From NCBI GenBank assembly GCA_946894095.1, contig OX335642.1, positions 3,979,021 through 4,043,020 on the forward strand: 64,000 nucleotides of DNA, given 5' to 3'. The notes under the pieces were generated by a model. It searched no databases, was not told where the DNA came from, and saw nothing but the letters and a program-made list of their open reading frames with translations. Of the stretch, positions 11,464 to 23,870 are shown one piece after another. Numbering within the stretch: the stretch's first letter is position 1; every line of letters begins with the position of its first letter. The stretch comes from Incurvaria masculella. Taxonomy: Eukaryota; Arthropoda; Insecta; Lepidoptera; Incurvariidae. The translations under genes were made by a program, and so were the position numbers.

Positions 11464-11720
11464 CTTGCTCCGATGAGATCGGCGCTGATGGCAGGCGCGG
11501 ATCCAAGGTCGCGTTGAGGGGTCACCTTCACCCTACCCCCTCTACCGCACCCCCGACCCTCCTGCCGCCGCCAACGCCGCCGCCCGTGCCGCCGCCAACG
11601 CCGCCGCCCGCGCCGTCGCCGGTCAAAAACCGCATTCCCGGCGCGATACATTCATTATCATTGTCTGCGTGCTTGCTTTCCTCGCTGCAATAGCGAATTG
11701 GTTGGTCATATACGTCTTAC
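11464..11720. other. GC-rich proline-codon repeat
   Basis: Repeated ccgccgccaacgccgccgcc-like units at 11565-11620 make a Pro-rich + frame (11454-11693) and an Arg-rich - frame. Low-complexity; I do not accept either as a gene. Confidence 0.35.
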
Positions 11721-11768
11721 TATGGAACGGCGTGGGGACTAACTGGAACGAATTGTTTAGTTTTGATT

Positions 11769-12047
11769 CGGGTTCCATACCCAAAGGGTGAAAACGGAAC
11801 CCTATTACTAAGCCTCCGCTGTCCGTCCGTCCGTCCGTCCGTCTGTCCGTCTGTCACAGGGCTGTATCTCAGTAACCGTAATAGATAGAAACCTAAAATT
11901 TTCACAGAGTGTGTCATTTATTTTGCTGCTATAACAACAAATAGGTAAAATAAAAAAATAAATTAAACGTGATTTTTTGGGTTATATTATTTACGGTGGT
12001 ACGGAACCCTTCGTGTGCGAGTCCGACTCGCACTTGGCCGGTTTTTA
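11769..12047 (-). repeat. Family A interspersed repeat
   Basis: Inverted copy: ggttccatacccaaagggtg, (tccg)5, body, then acggaacccttcgtgtgcg and cacttggccgg. Confidence 0.8.
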
Positions 12048-12201
12048 TGAAACTGGACATTAGTTGCATACTTTGAATTCCGTCTGGGTTAGATCGTAAT
12101 CTTAAAATATTTCGTCTGGTCTGGGTTTCGACGACCTACTTTGCGCACGCTATTCACTTATAAGAGCATCGACCTTCCCAGGGCGAGAGATGCAAGGCTA
12201 A

Positions 12202-12448
12202 GGGCCGGTATTTCAATCGTCTCTCTTCCTAGCCTCAACTTTAAGCGAAGCTTAAGGAACAAAATGCAGCATTTTAACGCCAACTAAATGGTAAGCGAAG
12301 TTTTATAATGTCCCCAGCAATCGTATTTTCAAAGACCTATAGTTTTGGTTCAAATGCTGCTTAAGCTACCGTATAGTTTTGGTTCAAATGCTGCTTAAGC
12401 TTCGCTTAAAGTTGAGGGTAGGAAGAGGGACGATTGAAATACTGGCCC
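12202..12448. mobile_element. Harbinger-like MITE K
   Basis: 247 bp. Ends GGGCCGGTATTTCAATCGTC and its inverse, with long inner arms (ctcaactttaagcgaagctt), flanked by TAA (12199-12201, 12449-12451). The interior carries a direct duplication of about 30 bp (tagttttggttcaaatgctg twice). Confidence 0.75.
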
Positions 12449-12496
12449 TAAGACCTACATTTTGAAACTGAAACACCAATTATTTACCCTTTTTTT

Positions 12497-12813
12497 AGGG
12501 TTCCGTACCCAAAGGGTGAAAACGGAACCCTATTACTAAGCCTCCGCTGTCCGTCCGTCCGTCCGTCCGTCCGTCCGTCCGTCCGTCCGTCCGTCCGTCT
12601 GTCTGTCACAGGACTGTATCTCATGAACCGTAATAGGTAGGCAGCTGAAATTTTCACAGAGTGTGTATTAGTTTGCCGTTATAACAACAAATAGGTGAAA
12701 TAAAAAAAAATTAAAGGGTGGTCCTACACAAAAAACGTGATTTTTGTGTTAAATCTTGTACGATGGTACGGAACCCTTCGTGTGCGAGTCCGACTCGCAC
12801 TTGGCCGGTTTTT
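12497..12813 (-). repeat. Family A interspersed repeat
   Basis: Inverted copy with the longest microsatellite (about thirteen tccg/tctg units). Both terminal hairpins intact. Confidence 0.82.
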
Positions 12814-13008
12814 TATGTAACTGGAAATGGATGACTAACCCAACTGAACTTCAGATATTAGTCTAACACACCACATGGGAACTAGGTACCTTGCCAGAAA
12901 CTTCCTTTTATTGCTCGGCTTCAAAGGCGTCGCGCAGCCTCAGGAGAAACATGTTTTCTGCATCAAAAGAAGTCCGATTTAATAAAAAAAATGCTTCAAT
13001 ATATTTTT

Positions 13009-13313
13009 AGGGTTCCGTACCCAAAGGGTGAAAACGGAACCCTATTACTAAGCCTCCACTGTCCGTCCGTCCGTCCGTCCGTTCGTTCGTCTGTCCGTCT
13101 GTCACAGGGCTGTATCTCAGTAACCGTAACAGGTAGACAGCTGAAATTTTCACAGAGTGTGTATTTATTTTGCCGTTATAACAACAAATAGGTGAGATTA
13201 AAAAATAATCAAAATTAAACGGGGCTTCCCATACGACAAACGTGATTTATGTATTTTATTAAGATGGTACGGAACCCTTCGTGTGCGAGTCCGACTCGCA
13301 ATTGGCCGGTTTT
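13009..13313 (-). repeat. Family A interspersed repeat
   Basis: Inverted copy in the same orientation as the two preceding ones; three copies within 1.6 kb. Confidence 0.82.
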
Positions 13314-13484
13314 ATTCCAAATATCAAATAAAATGGAAAGGTGGTTTACGAATTATTAGTAAACTACGTTTGTATGGGCCAATACACCCAAAGCATGCAA
13401 GAATCAGCGCGAATCATAAAAAAAAAACCTCACTTTTCCGTACCTAGTTGCAACATTCAAGATGGATGTACAGTCATTGTCGCA

Positions 13485-13705
13485 ACCGGTTTTCTGCTTC
13501 AGCCTGCTTTTTATTTGCGAGTCCGAATTAGATTTGACAGCTTACGAATCGTCGCCGAAAACACGTTTTCATGCAAATCGGTAGTCCGAGTTACTCAAAC
13601 GGGGACTATCGACGGCTTGAAGAAGTAAAACTTCTGAGTTTGAGATTTTTCCGTAACTTTGAAGTTCCGTAAACGCCTTTTTAGGTGATAACTCAGACTA
13701 CCCAC
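13485..13705 (+). mobile_element. Inverted-repeat MITE family D, degenerate copy D2
   Basis: Contains gcgagtccgaattagatttg, ggcttgaagaagtaaaac, gaagttccgtaaacgcc and an ending ttaggtgataactcagacta. Left end unclear. Confidence 0.5.
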
Positions 13706-13714
13706 ATTGTAGTT

Positions 13715-13890
13715 AGTTCCCTAATGAATTCGGGACGCGTAACATCAAATGTCCGTTGCACTAAATAGCGTCCTTTGAAGTTCTTACGTGAACTTGAGAA
13801 AATCAGTAGAAAGCGAATTCGTAAGCGGATTGACACGCCGGCGGTGCAGCGATTGTATGTGAAAGTAGCTACGTCGCCCCCGTACAAACT
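13715..13890. repeat. Interspersed repeat M, copy 1
   Basis: Resembles 28370-28560 and 61885-62045 (gaattcgtaagcgg, acatcaaatgtccgttgca and related tracts). AT/GC-mixed, non-coding. Confidence 0.4.
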
Positions 13891-14289
13891 AGTTTTTTTT
13901 ATTTTTTTATTTATTAATATCCATAATCATAAACAATGCAACATTCACATTTAACTATATCTAAGTGGATTTATACCATTCCGATTGACCCTGTGGTAAA
14001 ATGTTTGAAAGAAGTAAACATTTTAATTGAGTTAAGATGGCGTCTTCTGCATATTATGTATGAAATAAGAAATATATAAATTTAGAAAAATAATTAACTA
14101 AATAGCATCAAAGAAGTATTTTGATAGTGTAAGTCAAGCTGTAAGTGTAATTATGTGTTTGGGTGGAAATATATGTTTCTTTTGTAATCTTCTATGGTAA
14201 GTTTGGATCGCTACTATCTTCCTTCCACGCTCGCTTTTCACACCTCTCGAGAATCCGGTAAAGTCACTCGGTCCATGAGCGTACCCCCG
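13891..14289. other. No recognised gene
   Basis: AT-rich, no repeat or coding recognised. Confidence 0.35.
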
Positions 14290-14531
14290 CTCGCGTCTCG
14301 TTAGCGTGGAGTGCGCGCGCGGTGCGGTGCGGCTCGCGCCAATTCGAGGAGGGCTCGACACGGCAGCGGCCGACTGGGCGACTTCACCACTTCAGCGCTT
14401 CGGTGCACCGACACGCGACGTATGCCAACGTGTGAGGTGGATTTTGCGGTGGAAACACGTACATTTGTTGATAGTCACGGAGTCTGGTGAACCTTTCGTT
14501 TAGCGATGGCGGCTGTGCTGCACGTTAAACT
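14290..14531 (+). promoter_or_regulatory. Candidate first exon with start codon
   Basis: A GC-rich block unlike its neighbours ends in tagcgATGGCGGCTGTGCTG followed by a strong-looking donor, aaact|gtaagcaag. It would encode MAAVLHVKL then splice in phase 2. That is the shape of a short 5' exon opening a signal peptide. It cannot join directly to the exon at 58155 (which needs a phase-1 intron), so it is not proven to belong to the Ig gene. It may be a different gene or chance. Confidence 0.25.
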
Positions 14532-15715
14532 GTAAGCAAGCTTTATTCCGTCGAAGAGCGCTGATTCAAACCTCAGTAAAGGCCATTCCGTGCTCAGGAA
14601 TCAGGAATCCTTTGGTCGGGAAAGAGTAAGAGTAAGAGTAAAAGTCTCGACGGAAAGAATCATCGAAATATCATGCACCAGAATCTTTCCTGCGAGAAAA
14701 CCGATTTGACAAGCGCTATAAAAGCGATAGTCCTGACTGAAATATTCCTGATTCCTGAGCTCGGAATTCCAAGAATAGGCCTACAAATTATATTCACCTG
14801 TTCGTATCCGACATTGATGTTCATTTTCATTGAGAATGCGGGTACCTCCATGCTTGGGAACCAATGTAAAACCTATAGTATGCCCCCCTTACTCACTACT
14901 AGACCCGGGTAGGTGCCATCGCATTGGATGAAAAATATTTGAAGCGGCTTTTAGTGACTTCGACGCGAGCGCACCACATCCGCCCAAATTATTATGCATT
15001 TCCTGTGAGAATTTTCTTTAAAACCGGACATGGTTGGCTAACCGAAATGCAATTAGCCCAACACACTACATCCCCGAAAGAACCCGAGACATTACCTTTA
15101 TATGACCGCGGCTACATTGAACTGGGCTGAAAGAAAACGGGGACAGTTTTGCATTGCCACTTCGACCATTGTTCATTCAATGCGATTCTACCAACCTGGA
15201 CGGGATTAAACCTATGACCTATTAAGTTAACCACACACGACGAATCCCGTAGTCGGCTCTTACGACGTGCACGGCAAGAAATGCAGTGGGCCCGATTGTA
15301 TTATTTTTAAATACCGGAACCTACACATCATTGTATTGTAGCAGGATATTGGAATCAATGCACACATCCTTGAGAGCAACACTAATGAGAAATAGGGATG
15401 CATCCCTTCAAAATACAAATCTTGATTATACTTGGCATGCATCGAGTTCTCCGACGTGCCTTGCTCGTGTTTACCTCGCTCTACAGTCGTTTTCGCCATT
15501 GGAAACTCCCCTCGACGTGTCGGCGGATTGGAGACGAGTGCTTTGAAGTCCTCTCGCTTCGCGCCTCCTCAATACGTCGTCTATACGTCCCCGTCGTGTT
15601 TCCTCTGTTCCCGTTTCCGGGTACAGTGACACGCGCAACTCTTAAGCCATTTGCAAGTTTTCGATCGTCGGGTTGTTTGCTTGTATTGTCTGTTTGCAAG
15701 TGAAGTATTCACACT
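14532..15715. other. Mostly unassigned; family H SINE fragment at 14995-15205
   Basis: 14995-15205 is an inverted copy of SINE-like family H (gacatggttggctaacc, ttagcccaacacactaca, attgccacttcgacc). 15420-15700 is GC-richer with overlapping frames on both strands, none recognisable. Confidence 0.4.
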
Positions 15716-16146
15716 TTAAGGTGGCCCTTCCCGGCGGGACTAACTCATTCGCGAGCACGGTACAAAACCGTGCTATTGCGCTCTGGGACCTTCTCTGTTT
15801 CAAAGAAAAAGACAGGCTCCGTTATGAGGAGGATGCAACGTGTCCACAAAGCAGAAAAGGCGCATAGTGTTTGATTTGGTAAGATTTACGCAAAATGTTA
15901 TTACAACACGACTTAAAGCTTAAAATTTAACTACGACCGCTGTAGTCAAAAATCTAACAAAAACCAAATTGATTATAAATCTTCATGAAATGTCTGATGA
16001 CTAATCTTTTTAAGATGATTTTATTTCATCGTTGAATAATTCACATCCAAAGTTATTGTATAAAACGCGCGAAAAAAACGAACTTTCGGACCTTATAACA
16101 TAGAAACCAAACACAATTTTACAGTGTCAACAGTCATCAGACATCT

Positions 16147-16728
16147 TAGTACGAGAGCGGACCGTCGTCAACCCTACGTCATCGAGTAACACCATGGGAC
16201 CCATTTGTGGTTGTGCGGATTAGAATAGGCTTCCTAAAAATACTAGGTTGCCTGACCCAAACCTGGAACGTTTTGTGCAGTAGGTAATATTAAATCACTT
16301 TTTTGGTAGAATTTAACGTCATCGAGTAACAACATGAGACCTAGCACAATCGGTAAAGGTCATCAAGAAAAGCTAAAAAAAAGTAGGTTGGCTCGTCCTA
16401 CCCTGGCACGTTCTGAGGTTGGCCGGTTTTAAAATGTCAAAAAATAAAAAAAAATACGTCATCGAGTAACAAGATGACAATACCACCATTCGATAGTCCT
16501 ATGAACATACTTCATAAAAAAATTAGGTTGGCTGCCCTCAGCCTGGCACGTTTCCTACGCGGCCATGTTGAAAGTCGGATGCGCCCAGTTCTTATATTCA
16601 TCAATTGTTAAATTAATATAATATAACAGTTTTGTGATATGTCTATCTATAAACAGTGATGTTTTTATTGATCAGAACTCATCTTGAATAGGTTAAAAAA
16701 AAACAAAATGAAATATTTGCGATATAGG
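16147..16728 (+). repeat. Left terminal inverted repeat with 3 x 140-bp sub-repeats
   Basis: Sub-repeats at 16176, 16316 and 16456 share acgtcatcgagtaaca, then an ag(t)aggttg...tggcacgtt(t/c) segment. The inner, non-repetitive part ends near gaaatatttgcgatata. Confidence 0.85.
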
Positions 16729-16912
16729 TATTGATTGATTACGTGATATTAGGGCATTGTCGTATCTAATTATTAACTAAGTTTAACTCAAGTTAACTTT
16801 AGGTTATGATGCACATAGTTCCGCATACTTGAAGAGTAAAAACCGGAAGTTTCATATACATATGCTTTCGGAATCTACCGTATGGATCATTCAACGTAGG
16901 GAATCGTAACTC

Positions 16913-17649
16913 CAGTCGGCCCATGCCTACGGCATTAGAGGAGCACGCTTTTAATTCTGCCACGGCCCTCGTTATTACAAAATTTTAATCAGATTGAATG
17001 TAAACATAACGTAATGAAGATTTTTTATTAGTCATAATAAAATAAATCGCCCCAAACTTAAACCCATAAGTGAAGTATCTCAAAGTTACTATTCTTTAAT
17101 TCACATGAATTTAGGGTAAATATTCTAGGGTATATTTCCATTCTTTAAACATTTCAATGTATATGTTTTCTATAAATATATACGCAACGTTGCCGGGTCT
17201 ATACAAAAGTACATGTCCACATCGTCACTCACATATTAAGGAAGTTTAGTAAGCTTTGGCGTCACTCTCTTTTCTTTATTTACGTATCTCTTTTATTTTA
17301 TCGTAACAAAGTTGCAATGTATCCAAACCGAAGCGGAATTTTAAATTAACAGCTCTTAAGTCGTAGGTATAGTTTAAATAATACCTGAAAAGCTCTGTAA
17401 AAATATTTATGTATTAGTTATAGAAAACATATACATTTAAATGTTTAAAGGATGGAAATAACCATGAATATTTAACCTAAAGTCCTGTGAATTAAAGAAT
17501 AGTAACTTTGTGGCGATTTATTTTATTATGACTATTAAAATTCTTCATTACATTAGGTTTACATTCAATCAAATTTGAATTATGTAATGAGGAGCTCCGT
17601 CGCCGAATGTAAAGCGTGCGCCTCTAATGTCGTATGCATGGGCTGACAG
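16913..17649. mobile_element. Foldback element nested in the 8.3-kb insertion
   Basis: Arms 16913-17178 and 17417-17649 are inverses (cccatgcctacggcattaga / tctaatgtcgtatgcatggg; ttacattcaatc; attctttaattcacatgaa; tatatgttttctataa), with about 240 bp of spacer. Non-coding. Confidence 0.7.
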
Positions 17650-17924
17650 GGGTTGAAAAAAGGACCTTAAAGCGATGCACACTCCAGTGGCAACAAGAAA
17701 ACATTTTAAAACCTGTGTACGATTTAGTCCTTCTGATGAGTCTAGTGTTAGATCCAGAATTTATACTATTATTTTTGTCATGAACTACTATAGTGACCTG
17801 TAAACAAAGAGACAAATTACAAAACCTTATTATTCTTACAGCAAAAAAAAACGACATAATATTAAACCTTTAAATGCTACCACCTACAAAAAAATAAGAG
17901 TACAATGGTTTGAGAACAGTCAGT

Positions 17925-19430
17925 CAATCCGTCAGCGTGTTTGCGACCACTGCGGGACATACGCCTCTCCAATCCTTCTCCAGTCCTACCGGCCCTCAGC
18001 GGTACGGACCCACTGCTTTCCCCGACGCACTTGATGCCGTCTTTCCACCTGGTGGGTGGTCTTCTCAAACTCCGTTTGCCTGTCCACGGCCGCCAGTGTA
18101 GGTTACTCTAACGGTCGTCATCTCGTCGGCTGACGTGACCAGCCCACTCATAACCGGGAGGACGCACTGGTCATATGTTCGGGTCTTTAAATATTGCGAA
18201 AGGTCAGACCTCAGAGCGAATTTAAGCTTTCCGAAGGCAGCCCAACCCAGTTGAATCCGTCGTTGAACCTCCAAAGACAGTCTTTGTATACCAAGCCGCA
18301 GGATTTGACCGAGATAACAATTTGTCCTCCCGTCATACCCTCAGTCGCCATGACCTTGATTTTATCCCGGTTCGTCTTCAGACCTACCTATCTTTCTACT
18401 ACTTATCTTTATAAAGGTCTTCCAGCGATGTTTGAAGCTGAACTCGGGAATTTGACAGAAGAACAATGTGATCGGCGAAGCGAAGATGACTGAGGAAAAT
18501 ATTAATTAACGTTGATACCCATGTTGTCCCATTCAAGCGTCTTGAACACATATTCCGATGCGCTTGTGAAGAGCTTGGGTGAGATCACATCCCCCTGCCT
18601 AACGCCTTTAGCAAGAGGGATGGGTTGGGTAATTTAATGAAGCCTCACAGTCATCGTCGCGGACCGATACAGATTTCGGAGTACCTCGATGTAGCGGTGG
18701 TCGATTCTACACCTCAGGAGGGAGTTTTTGACAGCCCATTTTTCAACTGAGTCGAACGCCTTCTCGTAAAGGACTAGACAAGAAGTGGAAGGCTACAAAG
18801 AGCGGCTTGTTGTACTCCTCGCACTTCAGCACCACTTGTCTCACAGTAAATATGTGATCCATTATGCCGTATCCTTTCCTGAACCCAGCTTGCTCACGAG
18901 GCTGGTACTGATCCAGCCTCTGTGTCAGCCAACTCGTGATGACTCATGAAAAGACCTTGTATACGTGGCTTAGAAGTGAGATAGGTCGATAGTTCTTCAA
19001 CTTCGCCTTATTTTTTTGAGAACTGCATTGCACAGTGTTTGCAGTTCCTGATGGTCTCCCGCCAGACTTTAGCAGTTCCATCGTTATCCCGTCCTCATCT
19101 GGAGCCTTGTGTTATTTTAGTCCTTTCAAAACAGCCTTTATCTCATAGACACTAATCTCCGGCAGATCCTCGGTGTAGTATCTAGTGAGCGGGGCACGCC
19201 TATCAGAGTCGAGTGGTTTGCTTGGGCTCGGGGCATGCATTGCTGCGGAGTACAATTCGTCATAATTTTTTACCACCGCCTCAAGTATATCCGTCTTTAT
19301 TGCAGTGACAACCCCATCCGCTCGCTCGAGTTTTGAAATTTAGTTAGCGCCGGTAGAGAAGGCACGGGAAAACACTTTAGTGTCTCGATTTTCCTCTATA
19401 ACGCGCTTAACCAACTTCATGTTCCCTTGG
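17925..19430 (-). pseudogene. RTE-type reverse transcriptase, broken copy
   Basis: On the - strand, with frameshifts and stops, I read APDEDGITMELLKSGG, LKNYRPISLLSHVYKVFS, QPREQAGFRKGYGIMDHIFT, an FVAF...YEKAFDSVE-like box and the C-terminal end. These are fingers and palm blocks 0-3 of an RTE-clade non-LTR reverse transcriptase, a type common in moth genomes. Multiple disruptions, so inactive. Confidence 0.75.
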
Positions 19431-19745
19431 CGAATATCGCTACGGGATATGGTGCGTAACGAGGCAATCCGCCGACGTACCAAAGTAGTCGATATTGGAC
19501 ACCGGGTGGCTAAGCTAGCTAGAAGGAGGAGTAGCCGCTCTTTGTAGCCTTCGTGGACTACGAGAAGGCGTTCGACTCAGTTGAAAAATGGGCCGTCGAA
19601 AACTTCCTCCTGAGGTGCAGAATCGACCACCGCTACATCGAGGTACTCCGAAATCTGTATCGGTCCGCGACGATGACTGTGAGACTCCATTAAAATACTC
19701 AACCCATCCCTCTTGGTAAAGGCGTTAGGCAGGGGGATGTGATCT

Positions 19746-20899
19746 CAAATCAAATAAAATCAAAAATATCAAATCAAAATATTTTTTTTTCGCAGTGATT
19801 ACATTACAATATTAAGAATTTGCATAACAGATTATAATATTGATACCAATCATGTGAATTCGTCGTTTTACACAATAATATTAAAATAACTTAAATCGTA
19901 GAAAGTTTGGTCAAGCAACCATGTACCTAACTTCTTTTTAAATCTTATGTTAGTTTCTTCTCGCAAGTCTCTTGGTAGCTTATTATACATATTAATACTA
20001 TTGAAGTGGACCCCCTTCTCAAATTTCCATGTTGAGTGTGCAGCTTGCTGGATCACATTTTTATTTCTCGTCGAATATCCGTGTTTAAAATTATTATATG
20101 ATTCCGGATAATTTCTCACATAAAAAATATTTCTTTGTACGTACACATCATATATAGTATGCAATTTTAGGTTTTTAAACAAAGGCGTGCAAGCGTCCCA
20201 TTTAGAGTGTGTAATTATCCGAATTGCTTTCTTTTGTAGTCTAAATACTGAAACCGCTTCCCCTGAAGAACCCCAGAACTCAATGCCATAGGTCATGACA
20301 GAGTATAAATAACCGAAGTAGGCACTCTTAAGGGTATCCAAGTCACAGCATTTAGACAGGGTTCTGAGGCAATAGCAAGCTTTTGTTAATTTATCACAAA
20401 CATGTTGAATGTGTTTGTCCCATCGTAACTTTTGATCCAACGTGAAGCCGAATAACGTGAAGAATATAGTAGATGTTGCAAACGTTATGACTTCACCGTT
20501 ATAGTCGATAAACATCTCATCATTCACTTTATGTTTAATATTTTTCATCTTAAAATGTACACAGTGTGTTTTAGCACTATTTAACATTAACCCATTTGCT
20601 GCGAACCATTTACCCAACTCCTCAATTATTTTTGTTGTTTTTGTAAGGAGTGTTTCAATACTTTTATCAGTAACAATTACATTTGCGTCGTCAGCGTAAA
20701 TTACTATGGTTTTCGCGAGAAGCACTAGCATAGTGTCTTTTGCAATGTCATTAATAAAAATAATAAATAGCAATGGTGCCATGATTGAGCCTTGAGGTAC
20801 TCCGTAATCGGTTTCAAATAATCGTGATACAGAGTTATCGATAATTCCATTTGTTCTGTTTTTATATCTTATATTTACGTTACTTTCTCACCCACATTT
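19746..20899 (-). mobile_element. 5'-truncated Jockey-like LINE inserted in the RTE copy
   Basis: Inserted into the + strand RTE fossil; its 3' end (A-rich, aaaatcaaaaatatcaaatc inverse) is at 19746 and its 5' end is truncated near 20899, as usual for target-primed insertion. Confidence 0.75.
19868..20881 (-). pseudogene. Reverse transcriptase C-terminal half (Jockey/CR1-like)
   Basis: Open for about 335 codons: GVPQGSIMAPLLFIIFIND (block 4), then VIYADDANVIV with the catalytic YADD, LMLNSAKTHCV, FGFTLDQKLRWDKHI, SVMTYGIEFWGSS and a C-terminal KLPRDLREE block. The palm Asp pair and thumb are intact; the first 200 or more residues of the polymerase and the endonuclease are missing. It is the best preserved coding fossil in the window. 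Confidence 0.85.
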
Positions 20900-21774
20900 T
20901 CTAACCCAAGCTCTTCACAAACGCATCGGAATATGTGTTCAAGACGCTTGCATGGGAAAACATGGGTATCTACGTTAGTGAATATTTTCCTCAGTCATCT
21001 TCGCTACGCCGATCACATTGTTCTTCTGTAAAATTCCCGAGTTCAGCTTTAAACCATGCTGGAAGACTTTTATAAAGCATCGATAAAGGTAGGTCTGAAG
21101 ATGAACCGGGATAAAACCATGGTCATGGCGACTGAGGGTATGATGGGAGGACAAATCGTTATCGACGTAGAAGTGATACGTACGTATATCTCGGTCAAAT
21201 CCTGCGGCTTCGTATACAAGGACTGTCTTTGGAGGTTGAGCGATGGATTCAACTGGATTGGGCTGCCTTCGGAAAGCTTAAATTCGCTCTAAGGTCTGAC
21301 TTTCCGTAGAAATTTAAAGGCCCGAACATATGACCAGTGCGTCCTCCCGGTCATGACATGACGTACGGGTGTGAAACGTGAACTCTGACGGTCGCCATTG
21401 TCTAAAGGTTAAAAGTTGCCCAGCGAGCAATGGAGCGAGCCATGCTGGGAATATCGCTACGGGATATGGTACGTAAAGAGGCAATCCGCCGACGTACCAA
21501 AGTAGTCGATATTGGAAACCGGGTGGCTAAGCTCAAATAGCAGTGGGCTGGTCACGTCAGCCGAAGAGACGACGACCGTTGGAGTTACCGTGTCCTACAC
21601 TGGCGGCCGTGAACAGGCAAACGGAGTGTGGGAAGACCACTCGCCAGGTGGGAAGATGAGACAAGTGCGTCGGCGGAAAGCAGTGGTTCCGTGCCGCTGA
21701 GGCCCGGGAGGACTGGAGAAGGATTGGAGAGGCGTATGTCCAGCAGTGGACGCAAAGACGCTGACTGACTGACC

Positions 21775-22705
21775 GACATTGCGAAAATTGTACCCATGTT
21801 CTCGAAGCACAGGGTCCATTTCGGTGAAGATATGGTCCTTGTCACACAACCGCTGTGCTCTGAGTCTCAATGCTCTTGCGACCGATTCCAAATGCACCCA
21901 CACAAATGCACCAAAATGAGCATGATGCGAAGTAGCTTGTAGACAACGATTTGTGTGTGTCGGCTTGCGGTACACTGTGTGGCTTAGGATTCCATCCAAT
22001 CGTCGAGCAACAAGTACTTCCAAGAACGCCAAAGTGCCTACCTTCTCACAATCTACTGTATATTTTAAATTTGTGTGAACCTAATTAAGATGAGAGATGA
22101 AAGCGTCGAGTGATTGGCGACCATGTGACCAGATTGAAATCACGTCACCCAAGTACCGTACCCAAAACATTGACTTAAGAGGTGAAGTTTGCAATGTGCG
22201 GTGTTCCAGCGGTTCCATGAAAAGGTTTGCCACCACTGGTGTCACTGGTGATCCCATTGCTACACCTTCTCGCTGGATGTAGTATTGTCCTTGCCACAGA
22301 AAGTATGTCGTAGTGAGACAATATGGCAGGAGCTTGACGCACTCAGTGTCGATGTCGTTGCTGATGACTAAGTTTCTGATGATGTCGAGGGACTCTTGGA
22401 CTGGTACGTCTGTATACAGCGACTCGACGTCAAAGCTTACTAATAGATCCATGCATGCCAACTTCACTGTAGACAACAATTCCACAAAATGGGCCGAATC
22501 TTTAACGTAGGACGACGTCTTGCCAGACAGGGGTTGAAATATTGTGGCGACATGTTTAGCGAGGAGGTAGGTAGGAGCATTTATCTGGCTGACTAATGGT
22601 CTAAGGGGGTTCCCGTCTTTGTGAATTTTAGGAAGACCGTAGAAGCGCTACCACCGCATTTCCGCTACCACCTCGACCCACACCTATGACTTACGACCAC
22701 GGCGA
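21775..22705 (-). pseudogene. Penelope-like element reverse transcriptase fragment
   Basis: - strand pieces in order: FYGLPKIHKDGNPLRPLVSQ, then LLAKHVATIFQPL, LVSFDVESLYTDVPVQESL, EGVAMGSPVTPVVANLFME, a WVRYLGD box where the family has YVDD, and VYRKPTHTNRCLQA. These are characteristic of Penelope-like elements. The YVDD-equivalent is degraded and frames shift between pieces. The GIY-YIG endonuclease that should follow is absent; RTE sequence abuts instead. Confidence 0.8.
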
Positions 22706-22830
22706 GCCTAGTTGTCAGTCGTCTGCTGCGTATGAACGTGGCGGACAACCTCCTCGACAACAGGCTGAACGATCAGCTCGATACGTCGGCGAATGTCTCC
22801 TCCCGCCGCGTGAAAAGCCATAACAATTTT
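22706..22830. repeat. Repeat shared with 33640-33715 (Penelope-associated?)
   Basis: aacaggctgaacgatcagct ... tcctcccgccgcgtgaaaag appears inverted at 33650-33715. Its position next to the Penelope fossil suggests it belongs to that element, but this is inference. Confidence 0.4.
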
Positions 22831-23870
22831 CAAATATATTTAACGACCACGGTAACCCCAAAAGTATCACAAGTAACGTTATTTCTTTAGTTATAGCTGA
22901 AGATAGATCATTTGCTGTATTTAATACATCACAATTCACATTACGTATTTGGGTCCCCAGTGCATTAAACTCGTTTTACTGTCATTTAAAAGTAGGTTAT
23001 TGGCTTCACACCATAATTTAAGTGAGTTCATAGCTTGTATAAAGGACTCCCGTAGTTCTGATATACGTTTTTTTGAAATTGATGATTTGTCATCCGGAAA
23101 TAAAATCATATCATTATCTGTTGCGATGCAGCTTGAAATATCATTTATTACAACATATAAAACCACGGTCTTAGAACTGAACCCTGCGGTATACCCATAG
23201 TGATTGATTCTACATCAGACTTAGTACCGTTTACTTCACAAGTTTGTTGTCTATTTAATATATATAATTTACAAATACCTCATTTATTTTCCCTAACACC
23301 ATAAGTGTTCTAGTTTTCCTGGAAGTATTTTGTGACACAATCAAAAGCTTTTGATACATCACAGAAAATGAGGTGCTCATAGATTTAACTAGAGAAGTTA
23401 AAATAGATATTAACATCAAGGCAATGGCATCTCCTGTTGACCTACACTTACGAAATCCGAATTGATTATAATTAATAACACTGTGAATGTAAGGACACAG
23501 GCCGATAATTTTCAACATCATTATGAGATCCCTTTTTAAGCAATGGTATTACCCTAGTAATTTTTAATAAGTCTGGAAATGTGCCATCTTAAATACAATT
23601 CTAAGAGGTTCTATAATACTGCCCCATATGGACTTTAACAGATTAGTAGATATGTTCCATAAACCTTGCGGTCCTTTGGACTTAAGGTCTCTGTTACTTT
23701 TTGAATCTCAGAACAGCTAACAGATTCAAAAGTGACAGACTTCTTATTGCGTGGTAAAAATATTTTGAGTTGCTCTAATGCGAGATTTACAATTTATTGG
23801 ATGTATTTAGTTTTATCTTGCGCGACAGAAGAAAAATATTTGTTGAAATGAATTTTTTTGTAACCATTGC
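22831..23870 (-). pseudogene. Jockey-like reverse transcriptase, N-terminal/middle fragment
   Basis: - strand pieces include a KGPQGLWNISTNLLK-type stretch, NYNQFGFRKCRSTGDAI (block 2), an MVLYVVINDISSCI piece and an LWCEANNLLLNDSKT piece after the palm. YADD is replaced by LFPDD. Several frameshifts; inactive. Confidence 0.7.

Larger units (their letters stand above)
19430..21765 (+). pseudogene. RTE-type reverse transcriptase, second broken copy, interrupted
   Basis: + strand copy in inverted orientation to 17925-19430. Segments: a C-terminal scrap (19430-19520), FVAFVDYEKAFDSVEKWAV-like sequence (19535-19745), then after a Jockey-like insertion the segment with a MLEDFYKASIKVGLKMNRDK frame (from 21056) and the C-terminus to 21765. 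The junction ggggatgtgatct / aacccaagctcttcac shows the insertion point. Confidence 0.7.

Noticed and set aside
11454..11693. Proline-rich exon
   Set aside because: Low-complexity ccg/ccgcc repeats, no splice context and no homologous motif.
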